The position numbers were made by a program, and so were the translations under genes. The notes below the pieces were generated by a model. That model saw nothing but the letters and a program-made list of their open reading frames with translations. It was not told the DNA's origin and searched no databases. Below, piece after piece: positions 17,117-24,449 of a stretch of 64,000 bases of DNA. This stretch comes from an uncultured Kordiimonas sp. GTDB lineage: Bacteria; Pseudomonadota; Alphaproteobacteria; Sphingomonadales; Kordiimonadaceae. Within the stretch, counting starts at the first letter, position 1. Each line of letters opens with the position of its first letter. The stretch spans positions 1,054,001-1,118,000 of the forward strand of contig CANNDZ010000001.1 in assembly GCA_947503575.1 (NCBI GenBank), given 5' to 3'.

Positions 17117-18061
17117 TCAGCCTGCTTTTGTGAGTAGCCAATTGAAAAGGCCTGCATCTAGGACCTGGTTTGCAAGGGCTTTGGCCCCCATAAGTGTTAC
17201 AGTTGGGTCTACGCATGCAATGGGTTCGTCAGATGTATGGTAAGCATAAAAGAGGCGCGTTTCCGGGCGCGCTTTAAATTCGCGCAAATAGGCGTTGAAC
17301 TGCCCTTGGTCTGTTCTGGACTTAACCTGAGCAAACGCTCGCTCGCCGGTTAGTGGCATAAAAAGATCGATATCTGTGGTGTGTTTCGACCCGCCCGGCT
17401 GCCTGACCTGCCGCCAGCCGCTACCCTCAAACACGGCGCCCACCAAAAACTCGAAGTCTGCCCAGGTCAACATCGCCATCAGTGTGCAGGTGGACGCAAG
17501 CAATTGGTTTCGCGCCTGCTGGGCTTCGACGATCTCTGGAATAGGGGCGGCATTAATCTTGGCCAGTAGGTAGTCGAGGGGTTTTACAGTGCATATCGTA
17601 CCTTGGTAGCTAGCTGTTTTATTGAGTTGACCGCTGAGTTCGTTCTCCAGAAGCTCCTGACCATCTAGGCTACATCGGCTCCAGCCGGAACAAGTTTGCC
17701 GGAGCCAAGCTCCTTCCGCGTCGATAGCGGCCTCGTCGCCCGCATTTATCCTCTCTACATCAGACTGCGCAAAACACCAGTAGAGATACCCTTTGTGAAA
17801 GGTGATCCAGAGCACATTCGGGTCCTCGTCGAAGAAGTCTAAAACCTGTCGGGCGTGATTGGTTGCCGCTCTTGACGTAATTTCTTTGGCCTCAAAGTCA
17901 GACCTCAAGGCATCGAAATCGGGTGTTCGTGCCAGGCTCTCAGACACATGGCGGTAATCCAGCCTTAGTGTGCCATCCGCCAAGCATGTTTCGGTCCATG
18001 CGCCAGCTTTGCCAAGCTTGATAAAGCGCGCTTCGTTTGCCCATATTACGTCTTCTGTCAT
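17117..18061 (-). CDS. Mrr-like restriction endonuclease domain protein
   Basis: A 314-residue protein whose C-terminal third resembles the Mrr/PD-(D/E)xK nuclease fold: LTWADFEFLVGAVFEGSGW (helix), RQPGGSKHTTDIDLFMP (acidic residues) and FAQVKSRTDQGQF, where the QVK motif supplies the catalytic lysine. The N-terminal 200 residues look like a separate target-recognition or interaction domain (FHKGYLYWCFAQSDVERI). Such proteins cut methylated or foreign DNA. It is divergently arranged with an XRE regulator 120 bases away and has no methyltransferase partner, fitting either a type IV enzyme or a broken restriction-modification pair. Confidence 0.7.
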   Translation of the reverse strand: MTEDVIWANEARFIKLGKAGAWTETCLADGTLRLDYRHVSESLARTPDFDALRSDFEAKEITSRAATNHARQVLDFFDEDPNVLWITFHKGYLYWCFAQSDVERINAGDEAAIDAEGAWLRQTCSGWSRCSLDGQELLENELSGQLNKTASYQGTICTVKPLDYLLAKINAAPIPEIVEAQQARNQLLASTCTLMAMLTWADFEFLVGAVFEGSGWRQVRQPGGSKHTTDIDLFMPLTGERAFAQVKSRTDQGQFNAYLREFKARPETRLFYAYHTSDEPIACVDPTVTLMGAKALANQVLDAGLFNWLLTKAG

Positions 18062-18181
18062 GCCTAATCTACCAGCCGCATGCGATAAGTGACATTTGCT
18101 TGGGGCTGCTTTCCAGTCAAGTCATTATTGTCTCTGGTCGTCTGTAGACGGATTGTCGACATTGGGGCCTTGATCGGTCCC

Positions 18182-18406
18182 ATGAATATCCGTCAAAAAC
18201 TCGGTATCAATGTAAAACGGCTCAGGGAAGGATTAGGTCTTTCACAAGAGCAGTTTGCATTCGAGGCAGATATTCATCGCACGTATGTTAGCGACGTAGA
18301 GCGCGGCTCCCGCAATATCAGCATCGAAGTGCTTGAGAAGTTCGCCAGAGGCCTTAAGGTCACGCCCGGGTACTTGCTGGATGCGGATGTACCCAAAGCT
18401 GACTGA
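18182..18406 (+). CDS. XRE-family helix-turn-helix regulator
   Basis: A 74-residue protein with a complete Cro/CI-type helix-turn-helix: LREGLGLSQEQFAFEADIHR then YVSDVERGSRNISIEVLEKF. Size and sequence are those of the controller proteins that time restriction genes, and of small phage repressors. ATG 18182 is preferred over an upstream start at 18089 because homology begins there. It is divergent from the Mrr-like endonuclease, so it probably regulates that gene and itself. Confidence 0.82.
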   Translation: MNIRQKLGINVKRLREGLGLSQEQFAFEADIHRTYVSDVERGSRNISIEVLEKFARGLKVTPGYLLDADVPKAD

Positions 18407-18524
18407 ATTCTTCTTTTGGTTGACTGAAAATCACCTAGAGGCACAATGGTGCTGAACCCATTTCAGCAAATTTAAGTGATAACTAGAAATTATGTTGCTG
18501 AGCATTAAGGGCCCTGCAAGGCCC

Positions 18525-18629
18525 TCAGGCTCATAACCTGAAGGTTTTAGGTTCATATGAAGCAAGCGTAGCGACGCGGAATGACGAGGAACCCAAAGGT
18601 TGACAAGGCTAATCCTACTTCCAAGACCA
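18525..18629 (+). repeat. tRNA-fMet 3'-part remnant, copy 1 (degenerate attachment site)
   Basis: TCAGGCTCATAACCTGAAGG (18525-18544) is the anticodon arm of a bacterial initiator tRNA with a CAT anticodon. It is followed by TTTAGGTTCA, the start of a T arm, after which about 54 unrelated bases intervene before AATCCTACTTCCAAGACCA (18610-18628), the second half of the T arm and acceptor end. The 5' half of a tRNA is absent. A GGGCC/GGCCC-type hairpin precedes it. It marks the left border of the quorum-sensing island. Confidence 0.7.
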
Positions 18630-18636
18630 ATAAATA

Positions 18637-18664
18637 ACCTTAGTCCTCTGGACTGGTTTTTTTA
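18637..18664 (+). terminator. Rho-independent terminator after tRNA-fMet remnant
   Basis: AGTCC-TCT-GGACT hairpin (18642-18654) followed by GG and a run of seven T. It sits just downstream of the acceptor-end remnant, where a tRNA gene terminator would be. Confidence 0.65.
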
Positions 18665-18760
18665 TTGTCTGGCGATGTCGATTTTAACCTAGGTTCGCCC
18701 AAAGCAAAGCGAACGCAACGGACAAGCGAAGCGAATATCCAGTATATCCTACGACAGAAA

Positions 18761-18809
18761 CCAATTAAAGGGTCGGACCCCATAAGGGGACCGGGGCTCT
18801 TTTAATTGG
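18761..18809. other. Long inverted repeat in the spacer 18407-18988
   Basis: Arms CCAATTAAA (18761-18769) and TTTAATTGG (18801-18809) enclose a GC-rich inner stem (CCCC/GGGG). It could act as a bidirectional terminator or transcript-protecting hairpin. A second small hairpin, AAAAGCC/GGCTTTT, lies at about 18946-18972 just before the next gene. No gene is seen in this 580-base spacer. Confidence 0.45.
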
Positions 18810-18988
18810 TCCAGTGAGTAGTCGAATGAACATATTGGCTCATATTGACCTTTACCCTGGACTGAAGCACTGCCATTGTTGGAAGCTTAACGATTGAGCA
18901 TTAGGTCACCAAGATGTAAGATACTGCATAATTGGCTTTGCCCCCAAAAGCCGGTTTGAGCTAGGCTTTTTAAAGGAGTGTTATCCAA

Positions 18989-19522
18989 GTGGAGCAGGTA
19001 GTCGAGGATGTTTTATCAGAAATAGCACAGGTCGCTGATGCGCAATCAATTGAAGACATCATCCAAATAACAAGCTCCCTCGCACGCCGCCTGGGCGCGA
19101 CAGAAACCCTACTAGGACTAGTGGATTTGAAAACCGGAGATTTGATAGAATTTGATCAGCCCCCCAAACTAAAGGCCGCAATGGGACTGATGGTGGAGCA
19201 GTTGTTCATGGTAGGCGGCGTGGCCAGAACAATTTTACTCACGGGAGCAAGCCTTGAATGGGGTACGGCTATGAAGAAGCTACCTCCCGAACAGAAGAAA
19301 TTAGCGCGCCAATTGATGAATGTTGAAAAGGCTCCATATGGGATACTCGTGCCAGCACAGCCGCATGACGATCAGTTAGGTGTTGTCTCGTTCACTGCTG
19401 CAGAGAGAAACTGGTGCGATGATGAGAGGTCGAGATGCTTGCGAATATTGGCGATTTTTGCGATTGGATCATTGTCCAAATTGATCACAAGGATCAGCGG
19501 TGATCAAACAGGAACGCACTAG
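18989..19522 (+). CDS. LuxR-type ligand-binding-like protein lacking a DNA-binding domain
   Basis: A 177-residue protein starting at GTG 18989 (AAAGGAG upstream). Its fold pattern resembles the autoinducer-binding part of LuxR proteins: in the second half YGILVPAQPHDDQLGVVSF parallels the DGLFIPSPEYGNKRGMVSL of the LuxR gene at 21885, and both are followed by an acidic-aromatic helix and a long hydrophobic helix. No helix-turn-helix follows; the protein ends where one would start. It could sequester signal or form inactive dimers with the LuxR proteins, but this is inference. It could also be a GAF-like sensor. Confidence 0.5.
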   Translation: MEQVVEDVLSEIAQVADAQSIEDIIQITSSLARRLGATETLLGLVDLKTGDLIEFDQPPKLKAAMGLMVEQLFMVGGVARTILLTGASLEWGTAMKKLPPEQKKLARQLMNVEKAPYGILVPAQPHDDQLGVVSFTAAERNWCDDERSRCLRILAIFAIGSLSKLITRISGDQTGTH

Positions 19523-19657
19523 CCTCTATAAATGTTAAAGCGTCGATAGCCTAAGGCATTAGCTGATGATAGATAGAATATGGCTTTGTAGATACGAAGG
19601 ATTGTGGCCTGGATGTCGGTTAAGTTAGTTGGTATAGCAATGGACTAGGTAAGGCTT

Positions 19658-19972
19658 GTGACTAATGATCAAAGAAAACAATCCCGGCGTATCCCGAAAG
19701 AGCTTGTTAACGTGGTTGCGGAACGCGAAGCAAAAGGATTGCTGAGAAAAGCCACAGCGGTTGAAGACGACCTGTTCTTTCCAATTGAATATTTGGGGAT
19801 CACCGGTGCAGGTATGAGTTTTTTGGCGATACCGCTTGACAAAATACCAGATGAAGCAGAAGCGCCCATGGCAATACCGGCTGTATACCTAGTATTACCA
19901 TTTGACGCTCATGCCGCATACACTCGCTTTATGGAAGCGGAGCATCTCACCAGTACAACTGAAGAAGGTTAG
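19658..19972 (+). CDS. Hypothetical protein, 104 aa
   Basis: A 104-residue soluble protein starting at GTG 19658. It is basic at the N-terminus (DQRKQSRRIPKEL) and acidic later (DKIPDEAEAP). It converges with, and overlaps by four bases, the AHL synthase stop. No family is recognised. Its position between the receptor-like gene and luxI suggests a quorum-sensing accessory, without direct evidence. Confidence 0.45.
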   Translation: MTNDQRKQSRRIPKELVNVVAEREAKGLLRKATAVEDDLFFPIEYLGITGAGMSFLAIPLDKIPDEAEAPMAIPAVYLVLPFDAHAAYTRFMEAEHLTSTTEEG

Positions 19973-20847
19973 CTACTGCCAAATTGTGCACCAACTGGCT
20001 GCAGGTCTGGAGTGAATAGCGATCGGGAACTGCTTGCCTCGGTGATACTCTCTAACAACAGACACTCAATGTTCGATAGAGCGGACGATACCTTGTTAGG
20101 GTCCATCGAGCCAGCGTCTGCAATATACCGCGTGAGAGGTTGAACCAGCTCAGGTTTATTTTGTATAATCTTGGCAAGCAATCGTGTTTCTTCCGCAACA
20201 AAATTGTGCTGCTTGTGGGTAAGGTCATCCTCGCCCGGCAGCACAACAGAGTGTGACCAGAAATTGACCATATGCCTGTGTCGTTCTACCATCTCGGTGG
20301 TGAGGTTGATAGACACAGCGACACATTCACCATTTTCGTACCTTTGTGGCAAGCCCATGGGCGTGTAATCCCATTTAAAGGCTTCCATCATACGCAGAAA
20401 CCCAGTGTCCATTACAACAAACAAGCCCTTGACCCCACTCATTTGAGCATAGTCCAGCATACCCAGAATAAGGTGTCGCTTCACGTCATGCCCATCCGGG
20501 GCAATTGCCTTGTTATCCATCATATAGTATCGCGTGATCTCCCAAATGTTGGGATCGTTTGGAATATCCATATTGCTTGCCAAAAAAGAGAAATGATCAA
20601 ACAAAAGTGTGCTGCAGTCTGAAGGAACAAGCCTGACGCCGCCCTGCAGTTCACCTGTGTCAGATATGGCAAGTAACCAGGTAGCAAGGGAATTGTCATA
20701 TTCATCAATTTCCAGCTTAAGGGGGCTTTCAAGCTCGGACCATTGTCTTTGCTCGACATATATTTGGTATCTTTGGCGATGCATCTCCTCTAGGTACGCT
20801 GCGAACTTCAGACGATTGGTCTGATTTACTACATATATTTTGCACAT
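19969..20847 (-). CDS. Acyl-homoserine-lactone synthase (LuxI family)
   Basis: A 292-residue LuxI-type autoinducer synthase. The residues required in the family are present: R26 and W36 in the RQRYQIYVEQRQW segment, D48 and D51 in EIDEYD, R in GGVRLVPS (near 71), phenylalanine in LFDHFSF, and E/R in IWEITR. It would make an N-acyl-homoserine lactone from SAM and an acyl carrier. The position after W36 usually filled by phenylalanine is shifted to tyrosine. The C-terminus (about residues 205-292) is an extra helical segment not found in ordinary 200-220-residue LuxI proteins. ATG 20847 has AGGAGG upstream. A lux-box-like palindrome lies 56 bases further up, suggesting autoinduction. Confidence 0.88.
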   Translation of the reverse strand: MCKIYVVNQTNRLKFAAYLEEMHRQRYQIYVEQRQWSELESPLKLEIDEYDNSLATWLLAISDTGELQGGVRLVPSDCSTLLFDHFSFLASNMDIPNDPNIWEITRYYMMDNKAIAPDGHDVKRHLILGMLDYAQMSGVKGLFVVMDTGFLRMMEAFKWDYTPMGLPQRYENGECVAVSINLTTEMVERHRHMVNFWSHSVVLPGEDDLTHKQHNFVAEETRLLAKIIQNKPELVQPLTRYIADAGSMDPNKVSSALSNIECLLLESITEASSSRSLFTPDLQPVGAQFGSS

Positions 20848-20903
20848 AGAATCCTCCTGGTGCTGATGAGAAGCCAAGCTTAACGGAGACACGGCGAATT
20901 AAA

Positions 20904-20923
20904 AACTAGCCGGGCGGCTAGTT
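20904..20923. promoter_or_regulatory. lux-box-like operator upstream of the AHL synthase gene
   Basis: AACTAGCC-GGGC-GGCTAGTT is a perfect inverted repeat of two 8-base arms around a 4-base spacer, 20 bases in total, the length and symmetry of LuxR-type binding sites. It lies between the luxR stop (20991) and the luxI start (20847), 56 bases before the latter. The arm sequence differs from the Vibrio consensus, as is usual between species. Confidence 0.65.
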
Positions 20924-20990
20924 GGTACAGCCCATAGGGGTATTCAGTGGCAAAGTAATATATGTCTGGTTGTGATGGATAGTTGCAGCG

Positions 20991-21737
20991 TTAGAAAGGT
21001 AGTAAGCCCCTATCTTTTGCGGCCTTGACAACTTCATGACGGTTGGGGACGTCAAAATACTCGATTAGGTTGCCAATATGATATTTGACACCACCCAATG
21101 ATAGGCCGGTTATTGTCGCTATTTCGTGATTTGTTTTACCCCTGTTAACCCACGTAAGAATGGTTCGTTCTTGGGGTTTAAGAGGGCGACCAACATGGCG
21201 AAATTCGTCATGGCCATAAATTTCGGTTGCGCGCTGATAGGCTCTATTAGCCATAAGCTGAATGGCCCCCTTGACTTGATCTTGCGCTCTGCGGGAGGCC
21301 TGATGAAAGTCTCCGAAATGCTCGCCAGCAACGGTAACTGTTGCAAATTCGTTCATAGGTCCATGGAGAGGAATGACAAGTCCTTCGCGAAGCCCAAAGT
21401 TTTTTGGTTCCTCCATAACCATCCGCTCTGCATCCGATAACTCAAGCTGATCGATGATATCTTTCCAAAAGAAGGGATAGCGTGTCCCGTTTGCGTGCCG
21501 GGGCGCTATATCCTCTATGAAAAGGTGATGCTTCATGTAAAAGTCGAACCACCTGTGTTCGCTCACAAACAACTCAGTTGGATTTGTCGGTCCACCGGGC
21601 TCTCGTAAGCGGCCACACATTACAAAATCGGCTCCAACGCTCTCAAGGTGAGATAAAAACAGCGCCTTAAGCTCTTCTATCGAGCGAGCCTCTTGGGATG
21701 CCTCCAGAAAGTTGAATGCAGTCTTCTCAATTGACAT
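20991..21737 (-). CDS. LuxR-family AHL-responsive transcription regulator
   Basis: A 248-residue protein with an N-terminal autoinducer-binding domain (about 1-165; WFDFYMKHHLFIEDIAPRHA contains the aromatic/aspartate ligand residues, and GLREGLVIPLHGP follows) and a C-terminal LuxR helix-turn-helix (about 180-245; PQERTILTWVNRGKTNHEIA, GGVKYHIGNLIEYF). Start at ATG 21737, with AGAGGTAAC upstream, rather than 21800. It is encoded directly upstream of the synthase on the same strand, the standard luxR-luxI pair, and probably acts at the palindrome at 20904. Confidence 0.88.
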   Translation of the reverse strand: MSIEKTAFNFLEASQEARSIEELKALFLSHLESVGADFVMCGRLREPGGPTNPTELFVSEHRWFDFYMKHHLFIEDIAPRHANGTRYPFFWKDIIDQLELSDAERMVMEEPKNFGLREGLVIPLHGPMNEFATVTVAGEHFGDFHQASRRAQDQVKGAIQLMANRAYQRATEIYGHDEFRHVGRPLKPQERTILTWVNRGKTNHEIATITGLSLGGVKYHIGNLIEYFDVPNRHEVVKAAKDRGLLPF

Positions 21738-21884
21738 GTTACCTCTAACAGTGAACCCGGAACAGAAATACCTATTCTGCACCCTTAGTATTAAGCACAT
21801 AATTTGTTGATTTTACCAAATCGTGGGACACAAAAATAATACATTTTACTCGTTTTTTAAACACGAAGTTGCATTATACTAGCT

Positions 21885-22700
21885 TTGAGAGCAAATCATG
21901 GTGCAGTGAACGTGAAACAAATCGAAGTTGATAAGGGTTATGCTGGCAGCAGTTTTTTGAGCAGCGTAGTCACGGAGCAAACCGACAAGATTTATGATAG
22001 CCAAAACAGGCAGGATTTAGTTGATATCGTTGAAACTGTCATGGATCACTCGGGGATCATAACGGTTCTTGGGGGAGCAATAGGAGCTGCCGGTCCGCAG
22101 TATATGCGCGGCAGCATTATTATCGATAGGTCTGGCCAGCAGCGAGAGGATGGAGCGCTGTGGTTGATGCACTTGCGTGCCAACGCCATGCTCAATCAGG
22201 ACGCTACCGTTGATTTCGCAACAAAAACCGAAGAACCCTACACATGGGCCGAGGTCATTGGTTCTTTATCGAGAAAACACCCCGGCAGAATTATATTCAA
22301 TGAAGCTAAACATTGGGGCCTTGGTGATGGACTATTTATACCATCCCCTGAGTACGGAAATAAAAGAGGCATGGTTTCGTTGCTCGGGCCGAAGGGCATG
22401 CTCAAAGGTTGGAGCGTAACAGAATACAGACGCATCCTGACGTTTTTCCGAACGATTCTATGGAAAGCTGAGCGTTTATACAAAAGGCAAGACATTAATC
22501 CTAAACCAATGTTGACCGCGCGGGAGAGCGTTGTGATACGGTTTCTGATGGAAGCCAGAGATATAAGCTACATCGCCGAAAAAACTGGCGTAACACCGGA
22601 TACCGTTCAAAAACGCATTAGCCGCATTATGGAAAAAGTCGGCGTCACCAGTCGTTTGGCAATTGTTGTAAAATGTTTCAACAAAGGCTGGCATTTTTAG
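21885..22700 (+). CDS. Second LuxR-family regulator
   Basis: A 271-residue (from TTG 21885; GTG 21906 or 21912 also possible) LuxR-like protein, divergent from the first. The N-terminal part (about 20-195) resembles an autoinducer-binding domain with DGLFIPSPEYGNKRGMVSL. The C-terminal part (about 205-270; TARESVVIRFLMEARDISYI, VTPDTVQKRISRIMEKVGV) is a clear LuxR helix-turn-helix. It stands before the peptide-export genes and may be their regulator. Ligand is unknown; an AHL is plausible because of the adjacent synthase. Confidence 0.78.
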   Translation: MRANHGAVNVKQIEVDKGYAGSSFLSSVVTEQTDKIYDSQNRQDLVDIVETVMDHSGIITVLGGAIGAAGPQYMRGSIIIDRSGQQREDGALWLMHLRANAMLNQDATVDFATKTEEPYTWAEVIGSLSRKHPGRIIFNEAKHWGLGDGLFIPSPEYGNKRGMVSLLGPKGMLKGWSVTEYRRILTFFRTILWKAERLYKRQDINPKPMLTARESVVIRFLMEARDISYIAEKTGVTPDTVQKRISRIMEKVGVTSRLAIVVKCFNKGWHF

Positions 22701-22813
22701 CTATCAAAGAGCGAGAACTGTTGGAACGGCTTATTTATGCTTGTACCGGAAGCCGCGATCGTCCTCAGATGAAATCAAAAAAAACCGATAAAAATCAATT
22801 TTATGTCGATTTT

Positions 22814-22827
22814 TCCTGAGTTCAGGA
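22814..22827. promoter_or_regulatory. Small inverted repeat upstream of the export genes
   Basis: TCCTGA-GT-TCAGGA, 6-base arms with a 2-base centre, lies 96 bases before the ATG at 22924. It could be an operator for the export/peptide operon. It does not match the 20-base palindrome at 20904, so regulation by the same LuxR is not shown. Confidence 0.3.
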
Positions 22828-22923
22828 ATTGCTAAATCATCATTATCCACTGACTATTGGCTACGCAGAAGAGGGTCACGAACCATCTGCTACTAAACAG
22901 CACGTGTATGACCGGGGGGTAGT

Positions 22924-23192
22924 ATGAATTTCGATCTGTTGGCGCTGGATAAAGAAATAGACGCGCAACCTGAACGTAAGGGGGCTGGTTTGCTAACACA
23001 GCTCGAGAACTTAGGCGTCTTTGCCTCAACAGGGACGCTACAGAGTGTTTGGCCAAGTATCTTCACGCCACTGAGCCTCTCCCAGAAGATATTGGCTGTT
23101 TTATCATCAAGAATGATAATGCCTGCTGGCATGGCTGCATCTTGAAATACCTTCCAGAGGGTCCTCGTGGAAAAATGAACAGCAAAAATTAG
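22924..23192 (+). pseudogene. Small gene with apparent frameshift at a G run, before the export adaptor
   Basis: The first frame begins MNFDLLALDKEIDAQPERK at ATG 22924 with GGGGGGT upstream. Directly after, at a run of five G (about 22979-22984), the protein-like signal moves to another frame: WFANTARELRRLCLNRDAT, then ECLAKYLHATEPLPEDIGCF and ILKYLPEGPRGKMNSKN, ending at TAG 23190-23192. The original frame continues to 23145 with less natural composition. Explanations are a real mutation, programmed slippage or a base-count error in the G run. No family is recognised. It ends 17 bases before the adaptor gene and may be an accessory of the export system. Confidence 0.45.
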
Positions 23193-23209
23193 TTACAAGA
23201 GTACTTTCA

Positions 23210-24448
23210 ATGTTTCGAATTGAAGCGGTCAAAGCACAGCAAAAAAAACTACATGGTGACGTGTTTCTCACACAGCCGGTTTCGTCTACCATCATTACGT
23301 TTGTTATCGCAGCAATGGTAGGCCTTGCGGCCATTCTGCTCACAACTGGTTCCTATGCTCGAAGCGAACATGTAGCAGGGTACATCGTGCCATCAAAAGG
23401 CCTGATTAAAATACAGGCAAGCCAGTTTGGGACGCTCGACACATTGCATGTTCGAGAAGGAGACAAGGTGATCTCTGGGCAGGTGCTCGCTGACATAACC
23501 ATTGCTCACGGTACGTTTGATGGACGGTCATTTGTTGAGAAAAGTCTGGATGCGCTCACGCGCCAAAGGAATGTTATAGAAACGCAAATTACACTGGAAA
23601 AGAACCAACTCGAAACAGAACTTGCGAAGCTATCCTCGGAACAGGCAGAAGCAGCTCTGCGTGCAACATCTCTAGAAAACAGAATTGTCCTGCAAAAACA
23701 GATAACTGCATCTGCAGAAGCTGCTTACAAAGATGTTCAAGGCATACTAGAACAAGGCTATATCAGCAAAGCCGAGTCTGAGCGCCGTCTTCAAACTTGG
23801 CTTTCGCAGCAAGCAAATGAGCAGCTCAGGCGACACGAACTTGTTGAGGCGCAAGCCCTCCTAGAGCAATTGGCCATTCGATTGAGCCAACTACCTAACG
23901 AGAGTAAGCAGCGCGTAGCACGTCTTGAAACCCAGTTGTCAGAACTGGATAGTCGGACGGCAGATCAGGAAGGCAGACAAGCTTACTCTATTATTGCGCC
24001 AGTGAGCGGCTATGTGGCTTCGATCAATGTCGGTGGTGAGGGTAGAACGGTACAAGCCGGACAGCCTTTACTGGCTATTTTGCCTGAAGGCAGCGATTTG
24101 GAAGCAGAATTATATGTACCTAGCCGTGCTGCGGGATTCATCAAATCAGGACAGGAGGTTCGCCTTCTTTACGATGCGTTTCCCTATCAGCGGTTTGGGT
24201 CTTATCCGGCAAAAATCACATATGTTACAGAAACCATTCTTACGCCCAACGAAGCGTTAGCACCGTTCGAGATCAAAGAACCTGTATACCGGGTCACGGC
24301 AGCCATTGATGAAACAGAAATTACAGCGAGAGGAGCAAAAGTAACTCTGCAAAGCGGTATGACGCTGAAGGCTAATATTGTGCTGGAGCGCCGCAGTTTC
24401 CTTGATTGGTTGTTGGAGCCCTTAAGGGCCATTGGAGGCAGAGCATAG
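23210..24448 (+). CDS. HlyD/CvaA-family periplasmic adaptor for peptide export
   Basis: A 412-residue membrane-fusion protein: one transmembrane helix near residues 25-45 (STIITFVIAAMVGLAAILL), then a biotinyl-lipoyl-like half domain, a long coiled-coil hairpin (about 110-245), and the second half (SIIAPVSGYVASINVGGEGR) with a C-terminal barrel. It resembles the adaptors that pair with peptidase-containing ABC exporters of colicin V and other double-glycine peptides. ATG 23210. The stop overlaps the exporter's ribosome-binding region, so the two are co-translated. It would span the periplasm to an outer-membrane channel; none is encoded here. Confidence 0.88.
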   Translation: MFRIEAVKAQQKKLHGDVFLTQPVSSTIITFVIAAMVGLAAILLTTGSYARSEHVAGYIVPSKGLIKIQASQFGTLDTLHVREGDKVISGQVLADITIAHGTFDGRSFVEKSLDALTRQRNVIETQITLEKNQLETELAKLSSEQAEAALRATSLENRIVLQKQITASAEAAYKDVQGILEQGYISKAESERRLQTWLSQQANEQLRRHELVEAQALLEQLAIRLSQLPNESKQRVARLETQLSELDSRTADQEGRQAYSIIAPVSGYVASINVGGEGRTVQAGQPLLAILPEGSDLEAELYVPSRAAGFIKSGQEVRLLYDAFPYQRFGSYPAKITYVTETILTPNEALAPFEIKEPVYRVTAAIDETEITARGAKVTLQSGMTLKANIVLERRSFLDWLLEPLRAIGGRA

Positions 24449-24449
24449 T

